Assembly: GCA_035772785.1 (NCBI GenBank)
Contig: JAOCPU010000045.1
Span: forward strand, 243,872-307,871
Length of the DNA: 64,000 nt
Reading direction: 5' to 3'
Source: Phlebiopsis flavidoalba
Lineage: Eukaryota > Basidiomycota > Agaricomycetes > Polyporales > Phanerochaetaceae
In this document: positions 37,095 to 47,493 of the stretch, one piece after another
Position numbering within the stretch: position 1 is the first letter of the stretch
Layout: each line of letters opens with the position of its first letter
The notes under the pieces: model-generated
Database searches by the model: none
Told to the model about the DNA's origin: nothing
The model's input: the letters and a program-made list of their open reading frames with translations, nothing else
Translations under genes and position numbers: made by a program

Positions 37095-38370
37095 CACCGC
37101 ACGCAAACCAGCAAACCCAGCAAATATTCCCATGACCCCGGATACACAATCTCCCATACCTATTCAAGTCCATCGCCATATCCGCAACAGAGCTATGCGT
37201 CTCTTGCAGCCCTCCACGCCGTACTCGGCCCAGAACTGGTGTCGGGCGAGTTCCGACGACACCGCCCAGTCGACATACAGCCAATATGTCGTCGCAGAAC
37301 ACGCCATGTCCTCAATCTCATCGATCAGCAGCATGCGCTCATCAAACGTACGCGGCCTGCGCTCCAGCACCCCCAGGCAACAGCCACCAGCCGCTTAAAG
37401 CACCATGTGGTCGTCGAACCCGCCGAGCTATCGTCGCCAACAACAAAACGGTTTTGGGTACCCGTTCCAAAGAAAAGCCAGCGGGGGCGTGCACTACAGG
37501 CCGGTCGCCGCGGGGGTTCACTACGGCAGCGCTTGTTTTCTTCCCCCGCCGGCGTCTATGACGTCTTTTATCCCTGTGAAATTTTGCCGCCTCGAACACG
37601 CCTTGCCTGCGCCGGCCGAGGATGGCCATCCCGGCGTCCTCGCGGTCCACGTTATCCCGGGCGGGCGTCGAAAGAGTCATCACGGGAGGGGGCAGAGGCA
37701 ACCCCCCCACGGGCGTTCCGAAGTGCAGCAGTGCTGCCAACGTGACTCCACAGCCCCGAATGGAGGAAGGGGCCGAGCGGCGAAGAAAGACTGTGCACAA
37801 CGCGTCAGTATCACGCACGTTGTCTTTGAGTTTGGGTGCTTTCCCCCCGCTTTTGACGTGCCGCATTTGGTCCATCCAGATGCGGGCTCCCGCTATGCGC
37901 GCTCACGTGCCAAGAAGGAGGGCGGCGAGACGGACGTACGGCCAAGTCGGCGCGGCGCAAGGAAAAGGTCCTCGCCACATGTCCGTCAAGTCGGAGCACT
38001 CGCCTCACGACCCTCGCCCGTCAACATCCCCTTCCCCAACGGCCGCCGCAACAGCGCGTACGACGACATGCACTTCATGTCCCACCTCCGGCGAGCTCGA
38101 CCGCCTCGTGTCCGACGCCTTCCCGCCGCACGCGCACGCCGAGCTCGCCGGCCTCCGGCCCTCGCCCTCGCCGAACAGCCACTACGCCAGCCCGCAACGA
38201 GCACCACCCGAACACGTGGCCGCCGCCCGCGGGTACCTTTCCCGCACCACTACTACACCCGCCGCTACCATGTTGGCGTCGAGCGGGCTCCCAGTCGCCC
38301 GCGGCGTGGCTTTTTTACCAGGGCAACGACGACGGGTTCGCCCAGGGGCTACGACGGCGGGCATCTCTGA
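37095..38370 (+). CDS. GATA-type zinc-finger transcription factor (frameshifted)
   Basis: Nuclear DNA-binding protein expected to recognise GATA sites. Before the finger is a Ser-rich region (HAMSSISSISSMRSSNVRGL at about 37300-37365; VEPAELSSPTTKRFWVPVP near 37415-37470). The finger starts at about 37715 with VPKCSSC, continues in shifting frames as TPEWRKGPSGKKDLCNA, is interrupted by an intron at 37804-37879, and resumes CGLRYARSRAKKEGG (37880-37930). That is the C-x2-C ... C-x2-C layout of a single-finger fungal GATA factor, with the intron between the last two cysteines. Downstream are SPVNIPFPNGRRNSAYDDMH and a C-terminus reading DGFAQGYDGGHL at 38370. At least five one- or two-base insertions lie in or near the finger. 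Confidence 0.75.
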
Positions 38371-39197
38371 CCGCTGTCTCGCACGCGCGCGAGGCCTCCA
38401 GGGGGGGGTGGGGGGCAACCGCTCTTGCCGGGGGCAGCGGGGGGGAGCAGCCGTCCCCGCCGTGTGTCGTCGTTCCTGCCCCGCTGTTACTGTACCGCCC
38501 GCGCTCGGCAGCGCGACCGAGCGTATGAGCCCATTGTCCTTCTCCTGCTCCTCTGGCTGCCGATGGGCGGGGCGCAGGGCCGGGCAAATATTGAGCGTGG
38601 ATTTCTCCTTGTTTGCATATTTCGTATTTTTCAACTTTTTTTTCTGCCTTCTTTCACTCTATTCCTTTCACAACCTCGAGGCCCCCCGCAAGCGACCCTG
38701 TTTATTCGGGGTCCGCCTAAACGCGCCCCGCCCGTTCTTTTATTCGTCTCGCCCACCACATATCTATCGCCCGTGTTTATTAGCGCGCCTGTATGCATTA
38801 ACTAGGGGGAGGCTCTTCTTTGCCGTCGCGCTGCCTGCAACGCAGCTGCAAAAACGCACCTGGATAATAGACACTGTCCGTTTTCTCACGTCTAGCCGAC
38901 GTCTGTGTGACCATCTCGAGCGTGAATCGATCGCGGCCCCCGTCGTCCCACCGCCGCAATGGCAATCTGCCCATGCTTATCTCGCCGAGTGTGGGCTGCT
39001 GTGGGCTGCCGCAGACGGCCGCAACGAACATGGGGTGGGTAGTAGGGTGGCGCGCGGGCCCACACTGCGTCCCGCGCCCGCGCGTTGAACGCGGCGCGTG
39101 GGAGCGACGGCGATGCTATGCACGCGGCGCGCGGCGTCATCGCGCGCTGTCTAATTGTCAGTGCGCGTTGGTCGGCCTGGCTTGACTCGAATCCGCC
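38371..39197. other. 3' flank of the GATA gene and upstream region of SDS22
   Basis: CT/T-rich at 38600-38700, then GC-rich. No additional gene recognised; the long plus frame crossing this interval is a composition artefact. Confidence 0.4.
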
Positions 39198-40745
39198 ATG
39201 AGCTCTTCTACTGTGGACGCGACGACATCGAACGAACAAGAGCGCGGCGGCCACCCGTGTATGTTACCCGTTGCTTTTGTGCGTAGCCGCGGCTAACGAG
39301 CCAGTAGTGAAAAGGTCGCGCGCGTGGCGGTCGTCCCGCCGGACGGTGCATGCGCGAGTCGAAGCGACGAGGAGAACCCCGATGAGGAGGACGAGCAGCC
39401 GGAGGTCGACGATGCGGAGATCCTCGCGGACCTGCCTGACGATACAGAGGTATGGTGGACTGCTCTCTTGTTTGCACACGAGCTACGCGGTGCTGAGGAG
39501 CGGCCAGGAAATAGAGCTCATCCACTCGAAGCTGGCGTCCATCGCGAATCTGGGCCTCCCGCGATTTGCGCAGCTGAAGAAGCTGTGTTTGCGCCAGAAT
39601 ATATATAGCGCAGTTGGATGTGGAGGCGTTGGGGCCCGTTGACGGAGCTCGAGGAGCTGGATATGTATTGATAATCGCATCAAGCATGTTGGGGACGGGC
39701 TCAAATACGCTGAAAAATCTCCGGTGACGTGCGTGTTTGAATTCTTGAGGATAACGTACCGTGACTAAGCCTTGCTCAGTGTTCTCGACTTATCTTTCAA
39801 CAACATCAAGCAATCATTCTCTCAATCACTCGACCATCTTCCATCCCTCCACACCATCTACTTTGTCCAGAAACAGGATATCTCTACACATAGAGAAACT
39901 CTGAGCCCGATAGGAAGCACTCTGCGCAGCTTAGAACTGACGTACTTTCACGGGGAATAAGATCCGTGTATGTTCTTATCTACCCTCAATAGCACTATCG
40001 CTCACGAGTTTACAGAAAAGAAAATAGAAGGACTGGATGAATCTGGTTTAATCTAGAGAGAGCTTTGGCTAGGCAAGAATAAGATCTCGAAGCTTGAGGT
40101 ACGCTAGTGGCCATGTGTTATATTGGCGACATGCTACTCACAAATTTTACAGAATTTACAGACTACCTCAAAAAACTGAATGATTTCGAATCCTCTCTGA
40201 TACAGTCGAATCGCATCACACAGCTCGAGGGACTTGAAGACTCGCTCGAAAATATGGAAAGAATCCTCTACATCAGTCCAACAATGGTATTTTTAAAGAA
40301 GCTGGAAGGGCTTGATAAGAACGTAATGTTGTCCTGTATATTACACACCAGAACGACTAAGCTCACTTACAGCCTACAGCTGAAACTCCGTTGTCATTGA
40401 CCTCGGGAACACCACTTCATACCCCGAGTTTGGAGAACGCTTCGCATCTCACTAAACCTTGAAGAGCTCCCTGGGTAAGTGTTTCTCCATTTCGTATCGA
40501 TTTAACCGATTCATTTCTCAACTTGCTCCACGATAAACAACAATCAGATCCCCAGTACACACGCTGCATGAACTCTGGAACCCGTCAGCCCTGAAGGATA
40601 CGATCAACACTTGAGAACTATTATAGTCTCGAGGGAAAAAACCCATGTCAAGCCAAGGAGGGAGACGCACTACTCGGCGCAAGGTCCATACTGGCCTTGC
40701 CACAGCTCAAGCAACTAGATGCAACCTAACGTGCGCGCCTCTTAG
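39198..40745 (+). CDS. SDS22: SDS22, protein phosphatase 1 regulatory subunit (leucine-rich repeats; frameshifted)
   Basis: Binds the PP1 catalytic subunit and acts in its maturation and in mitosis. ATG at 39198 (MSSSTVDATTSNEQERGGHP), then an acidic N-terminus ending VDDAEILADLPDDTE (about 39410-39450). About ten 22-residue leucine-rich repeats follow in changing frames: IANLGLPRFAQLKKLCLRQN (39540-39600), LTELEELD (39640), VLDLSFNNIKQ (39780), LDHLPSLHTIYFVQ (39830), IGSTLRSLEL (39910), ELWLGKNKISKLE (40060-40095), SNRITQLEGLEDLENLEELYI-like (40205-40280), KKLEGLDKN (40300). The C-terminal cap is ALPQLKQLDATYVRAS, with one extra A at about 40729; stop at 40745. The repeat consensus and the cap identify SDS22 rather than another LRR protein. 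Confidence 0.87.
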
Positions 40746-43077
40746 TTCTTATGTTCTTCTTCCATATGCCTCACCGGCACACGTGCCCTCAGGTATTGTT
40801 TAAAAACAGGTCTAGTTACACCCACAGTCAAGGACAGCGCCGCTCTATTGTTATGGTATTTATTTTCACTCGTAATTCTACGATACGAATCTCACCCCCG
40901 GATTGGTATAGGATACATTGTTTACATACTGGCTCTTAACTACAATCATCGTGGATCCTGATGGACTAGACTCGAAGCTGCCCTCCTTCATCGAGGCCTC
41001 CCTCGTCGCCGTTCAACGCAGCTCCCAGCCTGTCGACCGCCCAATTCATGCGACCGTCAATTTCTTGCGTATCAAGAGTTCACATCAGACGAGCGATTCC
41101 CCCTGGACATACACCAACGATGCGAGGCTTTTGTCCGGGTTATTCGGGGTGGGCCTCTGCGTATCCGGTGTGTGTGCGCAGGTCAATGTTTGCTTGAGGT
41201 GGACCAGTGCGATCGCCATTGATGCAAGCCGGTTAGACTCCTGTCAGGATAAGGCAACAGCGTGGATCAGGCCCCGTCTCCACTGGCCCCGGCGCTACCG
41301 GCCCCGACCGCCTCTTCTTGGTCGCGAGCGCTTGCGCCGGCGATAGAACTTCGTCGGGTTTTTTTTTTCCGTGTCCGTGATGTGTATGATCTGCGGTGGG
41401 CGCACTTGTCGTGGCCCCTGCGACGAATATATATAACATTACACTCGCGACGGGCGTGGAGTCCGGGACTTTGGAATCGCGGGATGTGGATCTCGCGCGA
41501 CCGATCGCGTCCTTGGTGGAAATTGTATATTTGGGTTGGGCCCAACTCGACATCACTGGGGGTGGGACAGCGTGCACCCCCTCTCGTGCTAGCAGTTCTG
41601 TGGCGAGTGAGTGGATCCCCTTTGCGCCTGCGCTGATGCTGACACAGAGTGCCCTCGGCGCCTCGGGCGCATCACAGGCAGGCGAGGGGCTGTCAGCCTA
41701 GAGACTGTTCTGCCTATGGCTCCTGTGAGTAGCAGCGATGTGCAACCACGCTACAAGTATGTCAGCTTGGAGCCACGGCTAGCTATCGGCACACATAGGG
41801 GTCAGCAGCTCTCTTTCAGCTGTCTTATGGATCAGCGGCCGGTGCTCTGTACGGAGACTCAACAACCCGGCTGAACGCGGATTGAGCCTGTCAAGTATCA
41901 GCATGATGCCAGAACATAACAGAGGGCTCTTGCCGAGTGAGGACAAGCACGCAGTAAAGGGGACACACGAGCTGCCCGCGTCCGTTGAGAGCCGCCGCTG
42001 AGGCTGTGAACGCTCAACGTGCGGAGGCGTTGGCAGCTCACCCTTGGCATACACGGCTGCAGGCTCAGGACGGCTGCGCTAATTGAGTCTCATAGCACGA
42101 AGGTAAAAGGGCACACACGGTGATGGTGGCAACACGTTGTGTTTCTCCGCGGATTTTTTCCTTTGTCCGCGGCCACATGCAGAGCGGTTGTTCCGTGCCT
42201 TTGAGCTCTTGGGGAATAGCTGCGACGGAATAGCCGAGGGTAGGGCATGCCAGTGGTGCCAGGGGCCTGTGGGAGTAGAGTACCTTTACATTGGTCGAGT
42301 ACCGGGCTTTGTGACAAGCCCTCGGTGGTGCATTTGTTTCGCGTAAGGGTGGTGAAATGAATTGCTGCTCGGCCACACGGTTAGTTTTTCTCCTATCTGT
42401 TGCGAGAGCAAGTACGGGGGACGGCATTCGGTGAGTAGATAGACTCCAATAGAGGCTGCATAAATCGCACATGTGGTATGTTTGCCGAAGCGCGAGGCGC
42501 ATAAGAGTTCCTGACGGGCGGGTATTTACCCTGTCAGGGCTGACACGTAAGAATTACTTATGGCCGAGGCAGCCAGTATTATCGCTTTGAACGGCGGTCC
42601 CGCGGAACCAAGTCTGTCCTAGGTAATACGCGACGTTATCTTAAAGATAGCACTTCAATAAAATGAAGTATTTCAATACGTAAAATAGTGTGGCGGGGTC
42701 AGAGTCCGTGTTTTGGGTTCACGTCGACAGATACTGACTGCTTGAATTACGACTAAAATAAGTAGTAGTAGACGAGTATTAGTGTCCTCCCTTACAAGAA
42801 AATTACTTAACCAGAAAAATAAATACCGTGTTGGGACCTCGCAGGCAGGGCTAAGAGCTCCTACTCGAACGAGAAATATCACGTCTCCTTGAAGGGGGAG
42901 GAAGTCAAGCGGCATCAATCCAAAGCGCGGCCGCCACACAAAGCCGCCGCCCACGTGGCACAAAGCCTCAGGCGCCGTCGGCTTCGGTTCGCGACTCGTC
43001 GCTATCACCGTGAGGGCAGCACGCTCATTTCTGTCCCTGTCGGAGACGACGCAGCATCTCGTGGAAAGTTACGTTCT
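40746..43077. other. intergenic, no gene established
   Basis: Weak candidates only. A plus frame near 40950-41090 reads DGLDSKLPSFIEASLVAVQR; a minus frame 41577-41233 contains HHGHGKKKPDEVLSPAQALA and RRSGPVAPGPVE. Neither has a known motif. 42.5-42.9 kb is AT-rich and empty. Confidence 0.3.
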
Positions 43078-44602
43078 ATGGGCAACCCACAAAATAACAA
43101 AGCTCGGGCCGGCCGGCGTCCAGCGCGAGCTCATTTCTTGGACCTCAAAGAAAGCCGAACTTGCGAAGAAGGAGGAGCAGTTTGCCAAAGACAAGTCCGC
43201 GATGGGGAAGAGCACCAAGTGTGGCTGGAGGGTCTAAACGACCATGGACCAACAAAGTGCGTTTACGTGAACACTATCCCAGACATATGACGTGATTACA
43301 AAATGACATGAAATCTCGTGTAGAAACCCTCGTATGGGCGAAGACGAACACAAAAGTGTCAAGGCAATGAGCTGCACGGGACATCGAGCTTGAAGGGGTT
43401 TAGCAAACCTTACGCTAGAAGCCGCGCGCGCAGCGCTTGAACGCAAAGCACAGGTGTATGAGAAGCTACGAAAAGGCCAAGAGTGGCGGTCTGAATGACA
43501 AAACAATATGACTCTCTTCTGGTTGACGTGAGTCGCTGCGCGTAATTATAAATGTTATGCAAATAACTCATCTCTTCAGTTCGACTCCAAGGCCCACTGA
43601 CCCGTATGAATCCGATAGCGATGATGTGGATGAATCGTTAACTGTCCCAAGGCCACCACATGAAGAGGCAAGCATGCATGACGTGAACTTCATCTCAGTT
43701 CTAACATTACTCCCTTACTAGGATGACCCTATCGTCGAATATGAGGATGAATTTGGACGCGTACGTACTGGGCGACGACGCTCCGAAATTCCAAGACATC
43801 TGTTGCAGCAAGAAGAGGCTGAACCAGAAGAAATAGAGTATGTTTCCAATAACATCTTCACAGCGTTCTTACTGTACTAAATTGTTCGCTCTCTAGTCCG
43901 TTTGTGATATGTGCGTCTAGCCGTGTGGGAGCCTAACCCATCGTTAATCCTTCTGTAGACAATCCCGTAAACCCACTTCCCCACATACGAACCCTCCCAA
44001 GAGCGAATCGAGGCCATTCAAGCATCTCTAGCCGAGGAGAACAACCCACTCAATATTCACTACGACGCAAACCGCGAAGTGCGGGCGAAGGGTGCAGGGT
44101 TCTACCAGTTCTCTGGGGGACGAGGAGACAAGACGACGTCAAATGGAGGAGCTCAAGCAGGCTCGAGAGGAGACGGAGAAGACTAGGCAGGAAGTGGGCG
44201 CCGTGGACGTTCGGGCCAGGCGAAACGGAGGGCATGGCTAGCGAGGCTTCGTCACAAAAGAGCCGGGCACTAGAGAAGCGTAAACGCGAGTTGGAAGAGC
44301 GTCGTCGTCTACTTGAAGCTAAAAGGCGAAAGAAGAATCACGCCTCGGGTACGCCGGATCCTTCAGATGAGACTCCGGTCTTCAGCATGCCCCCGAGTTC
44401 TCCTCAACAGGAATCAAAGCACACAGCTGACCGTATGCCACCCAAGACAGTGCAAGGGCCGATAGATCCTTTTGCAGCTTTGGAGGCGCAAGCTTTGAGA
44501 ACAAGCGACAAGGGTAAAAGACGACAGATCACCAAACCCACTAACGATGCGGATGCATTCTTGGCCAGTCTTGAGAAAGACATGCTCGGAAAACGGAGTT
44601 GA
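43078..44602 (+). CDS. CCDC174: CCDC174-like coiled-coil protein (DUF4078; frameshifted)
   Basis: Nuclear protein family associated with RNA processing in animals; the fungal role is poorly known. Start at 43078 (MGNPQNNKAR), followed in the next frame by KKAELAKKEEQFAKDKSA. Then an exon ending GGLNDKQYDSLLVD (to about 43530), an exon DPYESDSDDVDESLTVPRPP (43585-43677), a GC-AG intron 43678-43721, then DDPIVEYEDEFGRVRTGRRR and SEIPRHLLQQEEAEPEEIE. The E-D-x-F-G-R-x-R-x-G-R motif is characteristic. The DUF4078-like block GAGFYQFSGDEETRRRQMEE and KQAREETEKTRQEV lies at 44085-44195, with one extra G in the run at 44115-44119. The C-terminal coiled coil is KRELEERRRLLEAKRRKK, and the stop is at 44602. 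The 3' end lies 60 bases from the convergent hydrolase gene. Confidence 0.82.
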
Positions 44603-44662
44603 CGGGATGAATGATATAGTGCGCGTCACAATCAGGCTTGCGTTCTTCTCGCTAGTTGTGTC

Positions 44663-45664
44663 TTACACTCTTTCTCTAGCCTCCAGAACCAACCTCTCTG
44701 GACATATGAGACTATACCGCATACCCTCCTGCACATACTCCACATTCATCTCCCCTCGTTTCTCGAATCTCTTCCTCACGACCTCCCTTCCTGCAATCAC
44801 ATCGTTCATGAACGACTTCGACGACATCAGCACGTCCCGCGTCGGCTTCCCCCGCGGTGGTATGCCCACAACAAATTCTCGCGTCCTCCGCTCCTACGGT
44901 CTCCAAGAGGAGGTCGACGGAGCGTATCCAGTCGATTATGGAGCCTTCATTCGGGAAGATGATGTGTGCATATTCGTACAGGGTGTCTCCGACGAAGAGG
45001 ACTCGCTCATGACTGTCCCAAATCGCCAGCTCGTCTGGAGTGTGGCCCGGGGTATGCAGCACTATGAGTCCGCTTCCTGGGCCTTCCCCACCATTGGAAG
45101 CACCTTGGATTTCATGAAAATGTAGGACAAGAATGGGCTTGTACTTGGGAGTGTTGATGCCGAGGGAATCGCACAGCGAATGTGTGGGTAGTTGCCCTGG
45201 AGCAAGGAATTCGGGCGAGTGTCCGGAGACGAGGATGGTAGAATCCGCCGCGAACTGTTCGATGCCCACTGAACGTGTCCATGGTTATGAAGTCCAAATT
45301 ACTGCAGGTTGATATCGACGCACGGATGTGATCGTAGTGACAGTGAGTCGATACGACTATGGTATCCCAACTCTGCGCCCTCATTGAGCGGGCGACCCTC
45401 GTTGTCTTCAACTGGTACAGTCTCGACGAACTTTCTGAGGCCTTTCAGTTTGATCTCGGGATCGTCAGTAGCTCCACCACAACCAGTGTCTATGATCACT
45501 AGCCCTCCGTTTGCTGGTAATAGCTTCGCGTAGATGAGGGGCGATTCGTCGTACTATCCTTGTATTCGTTGATAACAAATGTCGTGGCGTTGAGTCGCCA
45601 CGCCTTGAAGGCGGGTTTCGGGTGTCGTAGTGTTTTGGACTTGGTCTTCGAGATCCTGCTTCAT
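44663..45664 (-). CDS. metallo-beta-lactamase-fold hydrolase (frameshifted)
   Basis: Putative zinc hydrolase, substrate unknown. Start at 45664 (MKQDLEDQVQNTTTP), then AKLLPANGGLVIIDTGCGGA (about 45480-45535) and LKGLRKFVETVPVEDNEGRP. The metal motif STHCHYDHI (HxHxDH) is at about 45330-45355, followed by ADSTILVSGHSPEFLAPG, GSGLIVLHTPGHTPDELAIW (45020-45075) with the third histidine, and VLFVGDTLYEY (44970-45005) with the bridging Asp. The C-terminal part passes to another frame: SKSFMNDVIAGREVVRKRFE and ICPERLVLEARERV, stop at 44663. All metal ligands expected for the fold are present, so the gene is probably functional despite the frameshifts. Confidence 0.85.
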
Positions 45665-45807
45665 CGCGGAACAGTATGAAGAAGCAAGAAGTATTATTCC
45701 AGGTCTATCAGTGGTATACATGTGACTTCGTGTACCTAGCGTGTCGGTGAGCGTGAGCTACCGTGAGATGCACCCTAACGTAGTCCGGCTACTCACAGCC
45801 ATGGTCT

Positions 45808-46011
45808 CTAACCCCGGAAAACGGGACAAATCACAGCGACCTCGTTCTCCTCCTCTCTCAGTTCTACTTTCTCTGGTTCGTCCACCATTTCCGCATCAAC
45901 ACTCCACTGGCTCGAGGCAAGCACCTTGTCCAAGCCTTTGCCGGAGTGTCGCGAAACGAGTAGTTCCGTCAAGGATGTGAGGGGGAAAGGCCCCTGCGAT
46001 GGAAGAGGCAC
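45808..46011 (-). CDS. unrecognised short coding segment, perhaps an exon
   Basis: One open minus frame reads MPLPSQGPFPLTSLTELLVS, HSGKGLDKVLASSQWSVDAE and PEKVELREEENEVAVICPVF. The composition is convincingly protein-like, but no family is recognised. It lies between the hydrolase start (45664) and the TPK stop (46191), same strand. It could be an upstream exon of the hydrolase gene or a separate small protein. Confidence 0.35.
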   Translation of the reverse strand: MPLPSQGPFPLTSLTELLVSRHSGKGLDKVLASSQWSVDAEMVDEPEKVELREEENEVAVICPVFRG

Positions 46012-46190
46012 TTTCTCGACCGTCAGGCCAGTCGCGGGTGGACGCCGCGGCGAAGTAGAGAAACTGTTATGGTAGGGGCACTAGTTGCACTCATGTATGG
46101 TCAAAGAGAGAAATAAAGTGCGCTTTTGTATCCGCGTATACAATTACATTTGGGTTTCTATATTCTATTCTACTATTCCGTCTATAAATT

Positions 46191-47296
46191 CTACGAGAAT
46201 TCGGATACGCGAAGCTCTACGGTCCAAATAATGGGCTTGGTGGTTTTCACGGTTACTATATTCTCTCTCTGGTACGAGGTGGTTTGATGTCGATACCATT
46301 CCGTTCAAAACAAGATTCCGTCTCAGCTAATTAGATGTTCAGCTTCGAAGTCTCGATGCAGGGGAGATACATACTGAGATTCCATTCCAGACCCCGAGTT
46401 GTAAGAATACTCGAATCGATGCCAACTAGGAAGCAGTCCACAGGTCTTTCCGAGATTACCTCTGGTCTACGTTGATTTTGTGCTCACCCTATGATAACGT
46501 AAGTTTCCCGGGACAGAACACAAAGATTAGACTGACCGAGTCTAACATCCAACGCCACATTATCATCCGTAACGATGAATACCCCGCTCTCTGGTTTTCC
46601 TGAGTTTGTAATAGGTAAGACAGCGTGTGTACGGTTTGGTCGAGTCGTACCACTCAGACCAACCTAGTATGATGATATCATACTACTCAAAACGAAGCTC
46701 AGGGGTGCAAAATCAGCGGGATAATAGAAGGCCTAGGTGTCGTACCTGATCGCCTTCAGTTCGTTTCCTTCTCAGTCAGTGTTTTTCGACACACTTCATG
46801 AGGTCGGTAGATCTTGATCGTGATCCTGGACAATTCTGACATTCTAGTATTCGTGATATGTACAATTCTAAACATGACTTCGATAAGAGCATACCTTAGA
46901 GGTGTAATATCCCTTCACGTCATCTCTGAGTGAGTCCAAGTCACCTTTGATCAGGTCCGGAAGATATCTATTGTGCGTACGTTAAATCAGGTCAGTATAC
47001 CCACGGTGAATGTCGATGCTCAGATATTTGTCAATGCTACCCACTTTTCTCGGGGGATCTTCCTCTGATGTCGCGTGTGAGGCACTTCTTAGACTGGCTG
47101 AGAACGTCGTGCACACGATTAGCACCACCATCCGCGCAACAATGCCCGATTTATGCGCGTCGCGGTCCAGAGTCTGATGCGTCTAGGGGAAAAAGAGAAA
47201 CGGTTTGGTTCAGGACAATGAGAGCAGATTTTCTGTCGCTAGGAAGAGTGCGAGTAGAACGGATCGAGGACCGGCAGAGACCAGGAGAAGAGACAT
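46191..47296 (-). CDS. THI80: thiamine pyrophosphokinase (spliced, frameshifted)
   Basis: Transfers pyrophosphate from ATP to thiamine, giving thiamine diphosphate (cytosol). Start proposed at 47296. Conserved blocks in minus-strand order: WSLPVLDPFYSHSS and SDRKSALIVLNQ (47205-47275), CADGGANRVHDVLS (47095-47143), RYLPDLIKGDLDSLRDDVKG with YYTSK (46905-46970), a VIQDHDQDxTDLMKCVE-like block (46790-46835), SGVFIVTDDNVALDVRLGE (46535-46600), KINVDQ (46460-46475), GKTCGLLP and VGIDSSILTTRGLEWNL (46380-46440), MVSTSNHLVPERE (46270-46300) and TTKPIIWTVELRVSEFS ending at 46191. The acidic DGGAN and GDLDS motifs bind the substrate phosphates and metal in this family. Introns are GT-AG and about 45-55 bases (for example about 46493-46540). 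The segment between 46620 and 46780 is the hardest to read. Confidence 0.85.
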
Positions 47297-47493
47297 ACTC
47301 GCGTTGACGGCAGAACTTGTGACACGCGGCGCGCGCACGCCCCCGAAATGAGACACGCGTTGTCACACGTGATCCTACTACAGTGTGTTCCCATTGCCCA
47401 GCATCATCGGAGGATCGACCGAGGATCGCTGAGCAGCCAGTCTTGCTAGCTTGCTCTTAGCCTTCATCTCGTGCCCCACTTGACTCATGCACC

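Noticed and set aside
37622..39088. 488-codon plus frame as one protein
   Set aside because: It crosses the GATA gene intron and its 3' flank in the wrong frame. The GATA motif and C-terminus lie in other frames.
41233..41577. Minus frame with HHGHGKKKPDEVLSPAQ as a metal-binding protein
   Set aside because: A single His-rich stretch without a family pattern or exon partners is not enough to call a function.
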